This document shows, one piece after another, positions 26,021 through 35,324 of a stretch of DNA of 64,000 bases. Under the pieces are notes generated by a model. That model saw only the letters and a list, made by a program, of their open reading frames with translations. It did not search any database and was not told where the DNA came from. The position numbers and the translations under genes are program-made. Positions within the stretch are counted from its first letter, which is position 1; each line of letters opens with the position of its first letter. The stretch is from G963678445 sp963678445 (GTDB taxonomy: Bacteria > Hydrogenedentota > Hydrogenedentia > Hydrogenedentales > G963678445): positions 3,162,001-3,226,000 of the forward strand of contig OY782877.1 of the NCBI GenBank assembly GCA_963678445.1, written 5' to 3'.

Positions 26021-26809
26021 TCAGGCACATAAAGATGGTTCAATAGCGACACGTTCGCTCAGGTCGGCAATACTGTCGACGATTTCGCTGGGGCTGAAGC
26101 CATAGGCGTCGAGATCACATTTTGAGGTGCCGCCTGTAAGTACAAGCACCGTGTGATATCCCATATTCACTCCGCCCAGAATATCGGTCTCCATAGTATC
26201 GCCCACCATAACTGTTTCCGTTGCGGTCAGCCCGAGTTCTTTTCGAGCGGCCCGCATCATAATCGGGCTGGGTTTGCCTACGCTGAACGCTTTCACCCCG
26301 GTTGCCGCTTCGATCATGGCCACAAAAGCGCCACAACCGGGACGAATGCCGTTGGGGGTAGGGCAGCTGGGGTCGAGATTGGTGGCAATCAGTTTGGCGC
26401 CATCCCGTACCAGATTGACCGCGCGTTCAATTGCCTCCAAATTGAGGGTCCGGCCTTCGCCTACCACAACATAATCGACATCGTGATCAAGGATTGAGTA
26501 TCCATTACGGTGTAGTGCATTTAATAATCCGCCCTCGCCGATTACATAAGAGGTGCCGTGCGGTTTTTGCTGTGCCATAAAACGTGCTGTTGCCATTGCG
26601 CAGGTGAAGATATGGCGCTCTTCGACCTCAAAGCCCATGCGCTGCAGTTTAGTGACCGTATCCCGGCGTGTGCGCTGGCTGTTATTGGTTAAGAATAGAA
26701 AGGGGATATTCTGGCTACGTAACCGGTGGATAAATTCAACGGCGCCCGGGATTACCTCGCTACCGCGGTAAATAACCCCATCCATGTCGATAAGAAAGCC
26801 GGTGCTCAT
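26021..26809 (-). CDS. HAD-IIA family phosphatase (NagD-like)
   Basis: Cytoplasmic sugar- or nucleotide-phosphate phosphatase, 262 residues. HAD motif I is FLIDMDGVIYRG (about 5-16, catalytic Asp pair DMD), motif II FLTNNSQRTR (about 38-47), motif III Lys in VGKPSP (about 179-184) and motif IV GDTMETDI (about 203-210). The large type-II cap with GPNP-like DPSCPTPNG lies between II and III. AAGGAG is 7 bases before the ATG. It diverges from the alcohol dehydrogenase gene. Exact substrate unknown. Confidence 0.9.
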   Translation of the reverse strand: MSTGFLIDMDGVIYRGSEVIPGAVEFIHRLRSQNIPFLFLTNNSQRTRRDTVTKLQRMGFEVEERHIFTCAMATARFMAQQKPHGTSYVIGEGGLLNALHRNGYSILDHDVDYVVVGEGRTLNLEAIERAVNLVRDGAKLIATNLDPSCPTPNGIRPGCGAFVAMIEAATGVKAFSVGKPSPIMMRAARKELGLTATETVMVGDTMETDILGGVNMGYHTVLVLTGGTSKCDLDAYGFSPSEIVDSIADLSERVAIEPSLCA

Positions 26810-27166
26810 TCATGTACTCCTTCTTGGGTTGGCAAAGGGCTTACCCATTTACTACGTTGTTGTGCCGAAACGCTAATCCTTGACGGCCCTTGAATGGGTA
26901 TAGTTGCCTTTCGTTGCGGCACATAATATACCATTTGGTACTATTGATTCAACAAAAAGTGGTTTTTATGGCTTTTTTTTGTTTTTTGTTTACAAAAAAT
27001 ACAAAAATGTAAGTTTTAGGTTGGGTGGAGGAGTCAGTTTCTTTATGGTAGCTTTTGAAGAATCTATCCCTAAAAAGTGGGAAAGACTTGATTCTTGTGT
27101 TGTGGTGGTGTTGAATACGCAAAGGAAGTAGTGAGTGATTTATATACAGTACACGGGAGGATGCAT

Positions 27167-28117
27167 ATGAAAGCATTGGTGTTTGATGGGGAATTACGCG
27201 TTTGTGAGATGCCAATGCCGGTGCCTGCCAAGGGGGAAGCCCTGATCAAGGTGGTTGCTGCAGGGGTGTGCAATACTGATATTGAGATTAACCGGGGCTA
27301 TATGGGCTTTCAGGGGGTGTTGGGCCACGAATTTGTAGGAATCGTTGAAGAGGCGGAGAATACGCAGTGGGTTGGGAAGCGGGTCGTGGGGGAAATCAAC
27401 TGTGTCTGCCATCAATGTGCCTATTGCAAAATGGAGATGCCGCATCATTGCCTCAATCGAACTACGCTGGGAATTGCGGGACGAAATGGGGCTTTTGCAG
27501 AATATGTTGCCCTGCCAGAGGAGAATCTGCATTTAGCTCCCGCTTCGATTCGCGATGACGTGGCGGTGTTTACCGAACCTGTTGCCGCAGCCTTTCGTAT
27601 TGTTGAACAACTCAGTATCAGGCAGGGGGAGCGTATTGTTGTTTTGGGCGATGGTAAATTGGGGCAATTGGTCGCGCAGACGTTGTGGCTGTATTCGAAG
27701 AACCTGATTTGCGTGGGAAAGCACCGCTGGAAATTGGAATTGCTCAAAGAGCTGGGCATTTCGACAGCGCTGCTTGATGAACCTTTGGAAGCGGGAGCGG
27801 ATATTGTGGTTGAGGCGACAGGTGCGCCTTCGGGGCTGACTCGTGCACTTGAACTGGTGCGTCCGGAGGGAACGGTGGTGTTAAAAACCACCGTTGCAGA
27901 ATCCGCCCCCCTCTCGCTTAGTATTCCAGTGGTGGTCAATGAAGTCACCCTGTTGGGGTCCCGTTGCGGTCCTTTCCGGCCTGCCCTCGAAGCCCTTTCC
28001 ATGGGGAATATCGAGGTGCGTCCGATGATTTCCGAGGCATACGCCTTGGCTGATGGCGTGCACGCCATGGAGCGTGCGGAAGCGCCCGAGGTGATGAAAG
28101 TGCTACTGCATATGTAA
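27167..28117 (+). CDS. Zinc-type alcohol/sorbitol dehydrogenase (MDR family)
   Basis: NAD(P)-dependent dehydrogenase, 316 residues, of the medium-chain zinc family. The catalytic zinc ligands are seen in AAGVCNTDIEI (Cys about 35) and GHEFVGIVEE (about 53-62). The structural zinc site is reduced to CVCHQCAYCKMEMPHHC. The Rossmann part holds VVLGDGKLGQLVAQ (about 160-173). ATG 27167 follows GGGAGG by 6 bases; the 24 codons of open frame upstream are non-coding. It runs 34 bases ahead of a sugar isomerase-like gene, suggesting a shared sugar or polyol pathway. The 26810-27166 gap shows only AT-rich regulatory-looking DNA. Confidence 0.9.
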   Translation: MKALVFDGELRVCEMPMPVPAKGEALIKVVAAGVCNTDIEINRGYMGFQGVLGHEFVGIVEEAENTQWVGKRVVGEINCVCHQCAYCKMEMPHHCLNRTTLGIAGRNGAFAEYVALPEENLHLAPASIRDDVAVFTEPVAAAFRIVEQLSIRQGERIVVLGDGKLGQLVAQTLWLYSKNLICVGKHRWKLELLKELGISTALLDEPLEAGADIVVEATGAPSGLTRALELVRPEGTVVLKTTVAESAPLSLSIPVVVNEVTLLGSRCGPFRPALEALSMGNIEVRPMISEAYALADGVHAMERAEAPEVMKVLLHM

Positions 28118-28151
28118 CTGCGTTCCCATAGACTCAAGGAAGGAGCTTCTC

Positions 28152-28985
28152 ATGAAAGTTGGCATGTTGACGACCCCGTTTGAAAAGGAAAGTTTTGAAA
28201 CGGTGCTTGATTTTGCAGAGGCGGCGTCCATTTCCTGCCTTGAGGTGATCGCGCATCCTGGCAGTAAGCATATTGATGCTACCAGGCTGACGGCTGCAGC
28301 AGCCCGCGAGATACAGCGGGCGTTGGAAGATCGTATGCTGGAGATTAGTGCGCTCACCTATTACACCTGCGATATTTCCGTGCCTCAAAAAATCAGAACG
28401 GTGCAGACAACCGCAAAAAAGGTCATTGACGCTGCCGCGCGGCTGAATGTGCCCACCGTGTGTATGCTGGCTGGCTTTCCAGCCCCGGGAATGAGTAAGC
28501 ACGAAACCATTGAAAAGATTTTACCCAAAGCCTTTAAGCCCATCCTGGCCCATGCGCGAAAGAAGAATGTGGCTATTGCCCTGGAGAATTGGTTTGAGAC
28601 CTGCCTGCAAGGGCTGGATACGTTTGAAGCGCTGTTTCAGGGCATTCCGGATGAGAATTTCGGGCTTAATTATGACCCTTCCCATCTCTACCACCAGCAA
28701 TGCGACCACCTGATTCCTGTATCGCTTTTTAAGGAGCGCATTTTCCATGTGCACGCCAAAGACACCCTTGTCGATCATGCCAAACGGGCGAAAATGGGTA
28801 TTTATGCACCCGGTTGGTGGCGGTATGTGATTCCCGGTTTCGGCAACATCAATTGGGGTGAATTTATTACCCATCTACGTATGAATGGATACGATGGGGT
28901 TCTTAGCATTGAACATGAGGACAGCACGCAAACGCGTGAAGAGGGATTTTTGCGGGGTGCCTGGCATTTGGAACAATTCTGCTAG
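28152..28985 (+). CDS. Sugar phosphate isomerase/epimerase (xylose isomerase-like TIM barrel)
   Basis: AP-endonuclease-2-type TIM barrel, 277 residues, typical of sugar or inositol isomerases. Metal-binding residues are visible in IALENWFE (about 136-143, Glu), LNYDPSHLYHQ (about 174-184, Asp/His), HVHAKDT (about 198-204) and VLSIEHEDS (about 254-262, Glu). No signal peptide. AAGGAAGGAG lies 7 bases before the ATG. It probably acts with the preceding dehydrogenase. Substrate unknown. Confidence 0.88.
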   Translation: MKVGMLTTPFEKESFETVLDFAEAASISCLEVIAHPGSKHIDATRLTAAAAREIQRALEDRMLEISALTYYTCDISVPQKIRTVQTTAKKVIDAAARLNVPTVCMLAGFPAPGMSKHETIEKILPKAFKPILAHARKKNVAIALENWFETCLQGLDTFEALFQGIPDENFGLNYDPSHLYHQQCDHLIPVSLFKERIFHVHAKDTLVDHAKRAKMGIYAPGWWRYVIPGFGNINWGEFITHLRMNGYDGVLSIEHEDSTQTREEGFLRGAWHLEQFC

Positions 28986-29060
28986 CAGTATCCTGTTTTT
29001 ACAATGCGGAATGTATGAATTTCTTCCTTTAAGGGAAAGACAATAGAGATTGGAGTAACG

Positions 29061-29783
29061 ATGAGTAGCAGTGGTGTTGAGGCTGGCTTTGAGCAGTGGA
29101 ACGTATTTGAAAAGTTGCGTGAAAATAACCGCATGTACCATAACGAGGTGTATCAAACCCTTGCGAGTGTACTGCAGGAGCGTAGCCATCCCGAATTGCG
29201 TATGTTAGACTTGGGATGCGCGGATGCGAGTGATATCGCGCGTGTGCTTGCGCCGTGTACGATTGCGGAATATATCGGTATCGACAATGTTCCAGCAGTA
29301 CTCGACCAGGCGCGTGCCAATCTCGCATCGCTTTCCTGTCAGCAACGATTCATCGACGGCGACTATTTAACGGGTTTGGAACGAGTGGCAGGTCCTATAG
29401 ACGTTATCTGGCTTGGTCTGTTCCTTCACCATCTTTCCAGCGCACAAAAACGGGATTTCTTCCAGCGTGCAATTCAGTTGCTGTCCCCCGACGGCATTCT
29501 GCTGACCCATGATCCGATTCTGGAAGCTAACGAGAGCCAGGAAGCGTTTCTCGAGCGCATTGCCGGAAGAGCTAAAGCATACTGGGAGGAGTTTTCCCCC
29601 ACAGAACAAGAAGTGCTTTTCCGTCATTGGTCCCACCACGGCCATCAGGAATCCTGCGCATCGCTCAAAGAGATGGCCCTCGAAGCCGGTTTTGAACAGA
29701 TGGAAACCCTGTGGCGTTCTCCGGATAACGTGTATGCGCTACTGGCCTTTTATCCTTCTTTTTCAGGAAAGGATGACGAATAA
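29061..29783 (+). CDS. Class I SAM-dependent methyltransferase
   Basis: Cytoplasmic methyltransferase of 240 residues. Motif I is MLDLGCADASDIARVL (about 50-65), the acidic residue after strand 2 is in YIGIDNVPAVLDQA (about 73-86), and motif IV-like GPIDVIWLGLFLHHLSS is at about 112-128. Post-motif helices follow (FFQRAIQLLSPDGILLTHDP). A GGAG ribosome site precedes it. The substrate class (small molecule or quinone-like) is not clear. It ends just before repeat copy F. Confidence 0.82.
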   Translation: MSSSGVEAGFEQWNVFEKLRENNRMYHNEVYQTLASVLQERSHPELRMLDLGCADASDIARVLAPCTIAEYIGIDNVPAVLDQARANLASLSCQQRFIDGDYLTGLERVAGPIDVIWLGLFLHHLSSAQKRDFFQRAIQLLSPDGILLTHDPILEANESQEAFLERIAGRAKAYWEEFSPTEQEVLFRHWSHHGHQESCASLKEMALEAGFEQMETLWRSPDNVYALLAFYPSFSGKDDE

Positions 29784-29855
29784 TATAGTTCTCATGGTGG
29801 TAAACAAATTGGGCTGTTTTTACGATACCGCAGCAAGTTATTTATGAGTGCGTTA

Positions 29856-29962
29856 TCACTAAAGTGGTCCAGGGACCACAGCCAAAATGTATGCTCCTTG
29901 ACGTGCGTGGCCGCAGTGGAAAATTTGTTTTTTATGACAGCTTTTCAGAATTAAGTTACTAA
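29856..29962 (-). repeat. Interspersed hairpin repeat, copy F
   Basis: Reverse-orientation copy: TCACTAAA, the hairpin GTGGTC-CAGG-GACCAC (29864-29879), then the AT-rich half TTTTTTATGACAGCTTTTCA and TTACTAAAA. It ends 21 bases before the KAP gene start and lies upstream of that gene. Confidence 0.82.
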
Positions 29963-29982
29963 AAGATGGGGAGTTACTTTGA

Positions 29983-31290
29983 ATGAATGCTGTTTCGATG
30001 AAATTGCCCAAGGCGATAATTCAGGATGATCCGTGGGCGGATGACGTATTAGAGCGGAAACAAATTGCGGAAGCGCTTACCAACATGCTTGCGCATGAAA
30101 AGAATGCGCTGGTCGTTAGCCTGAGTGGAAGCTGGGGGACGGGTAAAACTTTTTTACTCGAACGATGGCAAGCCGAGTTGGAAAAGGCGAAACGGAAAGC
30201 CATCTATTTTAATGCATGGGAAGACGATTATTGTGGCGATCCACTGGTCGCAATCATAGGCCAAATTTGGCACTCCCTGAAAGGTTCTGATTGGAAGGAG
30301 ATAAAAGAATCTATCAAAGAGACGGCAATGCCTTTGTTTCGGAAGACAGTATTCAACGGACTCAGAACCATTACCCAAGGTGTTGTTGATTTGGATGAAG
30401 CATCATTAAAATCGATAGCTGAACACGCCTTTGATGAATATATAAAGGAACGTAACCCAAAGGACAATCTCAAGAAACATCTTGCCGAAATGGCAGAAAA
30501 GGTGTTTGAGGATACGGGCTTTCCTCTGGTCTTTATCGTCGATGAACTGGATCGGTGTCGCCCTACCTTTGCCATTGAAGTGCTTGAACGTATCAAACAT
30601 ATTTTTGACATTCCCCATATGGTTTTTGTGCTTGGCATTGACCGTAACCAACTCGCTTCCTGCATCCGGGCAGTATATGGAGATATAGATGTAGACGGAT
30701 ATTTGCGTCGCTTTTTTGATTTTGAATTCACTCTTCCGCCTGCGAATGTAGAGGTTTTTTGTAAGCACTTGATGAAAAGACATGATTTGCCTGGTTATTT
30801 TCAGGAACTGGGCAAGACGGGAAAAAAAGGGTGGGCCCAAACTGCATGCGCTGGATTTGAGGAGTTTCTACCAAGTTTTTTTAATTGTTTTTCCCCCTCC
30901 TTAAGAGATATTGAACATCTTATTCGTATGTTTTTCTTTACCGTAAAAAACATGGATAGCTACAATGAAATTTATCCTGAAATTATTTCTCTTTTGCTTA
31001 TTCTGCGGATAAAGAATTATTCATTATATCTTCAATATATACATGGTAAGTGTTTGCCAAAAGATATTTTAAACTATGTTACTGATTTTTTGGGGAATAC
31101 AAAATTCTCTTCGCGTCACGATTTACTAGCAAAGTTTGAATCGTTTATATGCGAAAGCTTTCCAGACAGTGCAGCTTCTAATGATGAGGGATATCAAAGA
31201 TACGATGCTCTTTATCGGGATGTCCGCCGCGAAGTTGTGTTGCTGCATGAAAATATGGAACTAGCTTCTTTGATACAGAAAAAGTCTTGA
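29983..31290 (+). CDS. KAP-family P-loop NTPase
   Basis: Predicted ATPase of 435 residues in the KAP (Kidins220/PifA) family. Walker A is GSWGTGKT at 49-56 and Walker B FIVDELDRCRP at about 184-194. The helical insert that often holds membrane helices is replaced by soluble helices (about 85-170). The downstream sensor region HMVFVLGIDRNQL fits. KAP proteins are often plasmid- or phage-related (PifA blocks phage T7), so a defence role is possible but unproven. The last third is AT-rich compared with neighbours, and the gene stands alone between a repeat and an opposing cluster, suggesting horizontal gain. Confidence 0.88.
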   Translation: MNAVSMKLPKAIIQDDPWADDVLERKQIAEALTNMLAHEKNALVVSLSGSWGTGKTFLLERWQAELEKAKRKAIYFNAWEDDYCGDPLVAIIGQIWHSLKGSDWKEIKESIKETAMPLFRKTVFNGLRTITQGVVDLDEASLKSIAEHAFDEYIKERNPKDNLKKHLAEMAEKVFEDTGFPLVFIVDELDRCRPTFAIEVLERIKHIFDIPHMVFVLGIDRNQLASCIRAVYGDIDVDGYLRRFFDFEFTLPPANVEVFCKHLMKRHDLPGYFQELGKTGKKGWAQTACAGFEEFLPSFFNCFSPSLRDIEHLIRMFFFTVKNMDSYNEIYPEIISLLLILRIKNYSLYLQYIHGKCLPKDILNYVTDFLGNTKFSSRHDLLAKFESFICESFPDSAASNDEGYQRYDALYRDVRREVVLLHENMELASLIQKKS

Positions 31291-31369
31291 TGATGGTATG
31301 GAAGCGCGATTTTTAAAAAATAGTCAATAAATTAAATTATATGGTGGGCGAGTTTTCTATGCTGGGCTT

Positions 31370-32197
31370 TTATGTCGTCGGGGTGAGGGATTGGTGGTGG
31401 GCGATGAGGCGTTGGAGGCTGCGGTAGTGGGTGGGGAGTTTTTGGAGGATGGCGCGGTAGCGGGGAATGGCTTTTTCGGGGTGTTGGTTGAGTTCCAGTT
31501 CGAGGGCGGCGAAGAAGTCGAGGTCGGCGTTCTGCGCGTTTTTTTTGCGGGCGTTGTCGAAGGCTTTGAAGGCTTCGCGCCAGAGTCCTATCTGGAACAG
31601 GCGTTGTCCGTTGCGCTGGTGTTCTATTGCGTTTTTAGGGGCGGGGCTCAATATGTCTTCGTAGATTTTTTGGCGTAGTTCGGGGTAGTGGCTCCAGTAG
31701 CGCGTGAAGCAATCCTGTGCTTTTAGCAGTTCGCCTTTTTCGAGGTGGAGCTGTCCGAGCCAGTGCAGGGCGGTAATTTCTCCATTTTCAGCGCCTTTTT
31801 GAAAATTCTTTTGGGCTTCCTGGGGTTGGGCGCTGTAGAGTGCGAGTTGTCCGTGTGCGGTTTTGGAGAGGGTGATTTTGTGTTGCAGCAGCAGCTCGTG
31901 GAGGCGTAGCTGGATGTTGGGCAGGGAAAGCAAGTTGTCTGCGAAGGTGTTGATTACGTCTTCGGCAATGCTGGCGTCGGTGGCCAGGGCGCGTTCAAGG
32001 GTGCGTTGGCATTCGAAGAGGGCGTTTTGCTGAAAGCTGGTATGGGCCTGTTGGAGGAGTGTGTCTGCGTCGTGGCGACGGGTAAGGGCGGTGCCGTATT
32101 GGCGCATGAGGGTGAGGGCCAGCAGGGCGCAGAGGGTGATGAGAACCAGCAGGGCGATGTTGTAGGCGATGTAACGTTGTAGTTTGCCGAAGCGCAT
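31370..32197 (-). CDS. Membrane-anchored TPR protein of the polysaccharide cluster
   Basis: Protein of 275 residues with one N-terminal helix (YNIALLVLITLCALLALTLM, about 10-29) and several TPR-like repeats, including ALHWLGQLHLEKGELLKAQD and GLWREAFKAFDNARKKNAQN. It starts 10 bases after the sugar transferase gene and is the last gene of that cluster. The role is probably scaffolding for exopolysaccharide assembly (inference). It converges with the KAP gene. Confidence 0.7.
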   Translation of the reverse strand: MRFGKLQRYIAYNIALLVLITLCALLALTLMRQYGTALTRRHDADTLLQQAHTSFQQNALFECQRTLERALATDASIAEDVINTFADNLLSLPNIQLRLHELLLQHKITLSKTAHGQLALYSAQPQEAQKNFQKGAENGEITALHWLGQLHLEKGELLKAQDCFTRYWSHYPELRQKIYEDILSPAPKNAIEHQRNGQRLFQIGLWREAFKAFDNARKKNAQNADLDFFAALELELNQHPEKAIPRYRAILQKLPTHYRSLQRLIAHHQSLTPTT

Positions 32198-32207
32198 GCA
32201 GGGATTC

Positions 32208-33851
32208 CTAAAAACTTTGGTCTATTTTGAGGATGACGGGGATGGTTTTGAGTAGTATTTTGATGTCGAACCAAAGGGACCATTGTTCGATGTACATGAT
32301 GTCGAGCTTGACCATTTCGTCGAAGGAAAGGCGGTTGCGTCCGCTTACCTGCCATAGTCCGGTGATACCGGGCCGAATGAGCAGGCGTTTGTTGTGCCAG
32401 TCTTTGTATTCGTCCACCTCGTATTGAATGGGGGGACGGGGACCGACCAGACTCATGTCGCCGCGTAGTGCGTTGAAAAGCTGGGGAAGCTCGTCGATGC
32501 TGGTTTTGCGGATGAAGTGTCCCAGTTTGGTGATGCGTGGGTCGTTGGTGATTTTGTAAATCGGATTGCCGTTTTCGTCTACTTCGTGTTCTTTATCGCC
32601 CTGGATGAGCTGTTGTACGTAGGCTTTGTGTTTTTCTACGTTGGCTTTGCTGTCGGCGTCGGAACGCATGGAGCGGAATTTAAACATGCGGAAGATACGG
32701 CCATTTAAGCCGACGCGTTCTTGTACGAAGAATATGGGGCCGGGTGAGTCGAGTTTGATGAGGATGGCGAAGAGGATCATGATGGGGGACAGGAGCATCA
32801 GGGCGGTGAAGGAAGCGGCGATGTCCATGGCGCGTTTGAGGATTTGGGGCCAGGTAGCGTAGAGGCCCAGGTTTTGTACGTGTAGTAATGAGACGTCGCC
32901 GATTTGTTCGGGGCGTGCGCTGGTACGGAAGAAGGGTTGGAAGGGGGTGAGCATTTTCAGGGCTGCGCCCATCTGCCAGCAGGTTTGTGCTACGTCGAGG
33001 CGTTGGTCTGTGGACAGAACGCCGGGGTCAAGGGCCAGGATGATTTCATCCAGGTTGTGGGTATTGATGAGTTTTTTGAGGCTGTCGAGTGCGCCGAGTG
33101 GGGCGGGGATATTGGAGGGATTCTTTTTGGTGTGTTTGTCCTGCAATGGAATTTCGCCGATCAGGTTGTATTCTGAAGTGGGGGATTGCAGGGCATGGTA
33201 CAACGCGTTGGGACGTTGGTCGTGGTAGACCACGGCGACGCGGGTACGGGCAATGCCGAAGGCGCGTAAGCATAGCAAGAGGATGAGTGTGGCGGCGTGG
33301 TAGATGAGTACGCCGAAGAAGACGAGTGCGTTCTGGTACATAAAGAACAGCGAGGGAAAACTGCGGACGGTGCTGGCGGATTGGGTGGTTTGGTAGGCGT
33401 GGGCCAGCATGAGCAGGATGGCAGTGCCGGTCAGGGCCCCTTTGAATATGGTCCATGTGGCGCCAAAGGGACGGGTGTCGCCGATGTTGGGGCGGTAGAG
33501 TTGAAGCCAGTGGAAAATGAGCAGGTGGATTACGGGTGACAACAAAAACAGGGGCAGAAATGAGGCAAATTCAGGGCTGCGTAATACTTGGTAGAAAAGG
33601 GGGAACAGGGTAAGGGGGGTCTTGTGTACTTGCCCTAGAGATTCGGGCCAACTTTGATACATGAGGAAGGCGAGGAGTATGGCGAGCGCACAGATAACGC
33701 CTTCGCCCATAGCCTGCAAAGCGACCAGATAAAGGCGAATACGCCCCCGCCCCCAACTCATTACCCATGAGGAGGGGTCCAGGTTTACGGATTCCTGTGT
33801 TGGGGCCATCGATGTATCCAGGCGGGCCCCCTGTTGCAGTTTACTTGCCAT
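32208..33851 (-). CDS. Polyprenyl glycosylphosphotransferase (initiating sugar transferase)
   Basis: Inner-membrane enzyme that transfers a sugar-1-phosphate to undecaprenyl phosphate to begin polysaccharide synthesis (WbaP/WcaJ family), 547 residues. The N-terminal half has four or five helices, followed by a Rossmann-like region (about 195-320). The catalytic bacterial sugar transferase domain begins at the last helix ([20 protein letters not shown]) and contains [30 protein letters not shown], the [20 protein letters not shown] motif with the essential Asp-Glu, and GPRPPI. It ends [16 protein letters not shown] precedes the ATG. It is followed by the TPR gene and preceded by the DegT gene. 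Confidence 0.95.
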   Translation of the reverse strand: MASKLQQGARLDTSMAPTQESVNLDPSSWVMSWGRGRIRLYLVALQAMGEGVICALAILLAFLMYQSWPESLGQVHKTPLTLFPLFYQVLRSPEFASFLPLFLLSPVIHLLIFHWLQLYRPNIGDTRPFGATWTIFKGALTGTAILLMLAHAYQTTQSASTVRSFPSLFFMYQNALVFFGVLIYHAATLILLLCLRAFGIARTRVAVVYHDQRPNALYHALQSPTSEYNLIGEIPLQDKHTKKNPSNIPAPLGALDSLKKLINTHNLDEIILALDPGVLSTDQRLDVAQTCWQMGAALKMLTPFQPFFRTSARPEQIGDVSLLHVQNLGLYATWPQILKRAMDIAASFTALMLLSPIMILFAILIKLDSPGPIFFVQERVGLNGRIFRMFKFRSMRSDADSKANVEKHKAYVQQLIQGDKEHEVDENGNPIYKITNDPRITKLGHFIRKTSIDELPQLFNALRGDMSLVGPRPPIQYEVDEYKDWHNKRLLIRPGITGLWQVSGRNRLSFDEMVKLDIMYIEQWSLWFDIKILLKTIPVILKIDQSF

Positions 33852-33865
33852 AGTCCGCCTTGTTG

Positions 33866-34975
33866 TTACGATTGGCTTGCTTCAAAGTCATGGATCGCTG
33901 TAGCGACTTTTTGTACTTGCTCCTCGGTCAGCTCTGGATGCATTGGCAACGAAAGTAGTTTGTCGGCAATCTCAGATGTTATCGGGGCATTATCCGGTAC
34001 CGTGCGCACATGAGCGTATGGTGCTTGCTTGTGGATAGGACGCGGGTAGTGTATGCCGCAGTAAATGTCCTGTTCTTTCAATGCCTGCATCAGCGCGTCG
34101 CGTTGTTCGTGTTGTACCACGAAGAGGTGCCACACCGATTCTGCATTCGGGGCCACTTTGGGCAGTACCAGACTGGTGTCTGCGAGAAGTTCCTGATAGC
34201 GTTTGGCAAAGTGGCTGCGTTTGGCGTTCCAGTCGTCCAGGTATTTCAGTTTCACTTTGAGCACAGCGGCCTGCATGCTGTGCAGGCGGCTGTTATGCCC
34301 GATGACGGGGTGAATGTATTTTTCAGACTGGCCTACATCGCGATAAACGCGCACGGCTTCTGCGATCTGGTCGTCGTTGGTGACAACGGCGCCGCCTTCT
34401 CCATAGGCCCCCAGGTTTTTGCCGGGATAAAAGCTGAAGCCGGCAGCGTCGCCCAAGGTGCCCGTCCGCTGACCGCGATAGGTAGCGCCGTGTGCTTGTG
34501 CCGCGTCTTCGAGGATTTTTAGCCCATGCTTTTCAGCCAGTGCCCGTATGGGTTCCATATCAACGGGTTGGCCATACAAATGCACTGGCATGATGCATTT
34601 GGTTTTGTCTGTAATGGCGGCTTCGATGAGGTCAACATTGATCGTATAGGTGCCGGGATCGATGTCGACCAATACGGGTGTGGCCCCTACGAGCGCAATG
34701 GCGTTGGTGGTGGCGATGAAGGTGTTAGCGACGGTGATGACTTCGTCCCCTGGTCCGATGCCGATCGCTTTGAGCGCCAGTATAAGCGCGTCTGCACCGG
34801 AAGCGACACCTACGCAGTGTTTAGCTCCACAGTAGTCGGCAAAGGCTTCCTCAAATTCGCGTACCGAGGGTCCCAGGACAAACGAGGCGGAACCCATAAC
34901 CTTATCCAACTCTTCCTGGATTTCTGCCTGAATGCTTGCGTGTTGGCTGACCAAATCAACGAAGTTGACCTTCAT
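33866..34975 (-). CDS. DegT/DnrJ/EryC1/StrS aminotransferase
   Basis: PLP-dependent aminotransferase (369 residues) that makes amino sugars on nucleotide sugars for cell-surface polysaccharide. The catalytic Lys is in SFYPGKNLGAYGEGGAVVTN (about 176-195). Substrate and cofactor motifs include GVASGADALILAL (about 57-69), EDAAQAHGATYRG and RLHSMQAAVLKVKL. Start 34975 follows GGAAGGATT; 13 open codons further upstream are not conserved-like. It is 14 bases ahead of the sugar transferase gene and probably in one operon with it. The exact sugar is unknown. Confidence 0.94.
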   Translation of the reverse strand: MKVNFVDLVSQHASIQAEIQEELDKVMGSASFVLGPSVREFEEAFADYCGAKHCVGVASGADALILALKAIGIGPGDEVITVANTFIATTNAIALVGATPVLVDIDPGTYTINVDLIEAAITDKTKCIMPVHLYGQPVDMEPIRALAEKHGLKILEDAAQAHGATYRGQRTGTLGDAAGFSFYPGKNLGAYGEGGAVVTNDDQIAEAVRVYRDVGQSEKYIHPVIGHNSRLHSMQAAVLKVKLKYLDDWNAKRSHFAKRYQELLADTSLVLPKVAPNAESVWHLFVVQHEQRDALMQALKEQDIYCGIHYPRPIHKQAPYAHVRTVPDNAPITSEIADKLLSLPMHPELTEEQVQKVATAIHDFEASQS

Positions 34976-35079
34976 GGGTAATCCTTCCACATTTGGGGCG
35001 GTCGGACCGCCCAAGGTAGCGCCGGATTGATACTATCCGGTGAATAGTTGTATTTGGGGTTTGGTTATTGAACGTTGGC

Positions 35080-35108
35080 ATATTGTATTTCAAGGTGCCA
35101 GAAGTCAA
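35080..35108 (-). promoter_or_regulatory. Possible promoter of the DegT-sugar transferase operon
   Basis: On the minus strand TTGACT is followed 17 bp later by CAATAT (or 15 bp by TACAAT), about 105 bases upstream of the DegT start. The rest of the 34976-35324 gap shows no gene. Confidence 0.4.
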
Positions 35109-35324
35109 TTTCAGAAAAACGATGCGCGCCTGTTGTCGTTTTTTGCTTAGCTTAACCCCGTGTTTCTCCAAGCGCAGTATAGCCAATATAAGATCGCGCC
35201 TGCAAACCTTTTGATATGTTTTCTTGGGTGCTGAGGTCGGGTTAATGTAGCCGGAGGCTGTAAGACAAATGGGTAGCGCCACTGGATTATGGGGCCGCAG
35301 CATCCTGCCCGCTGCAAACCTGTA

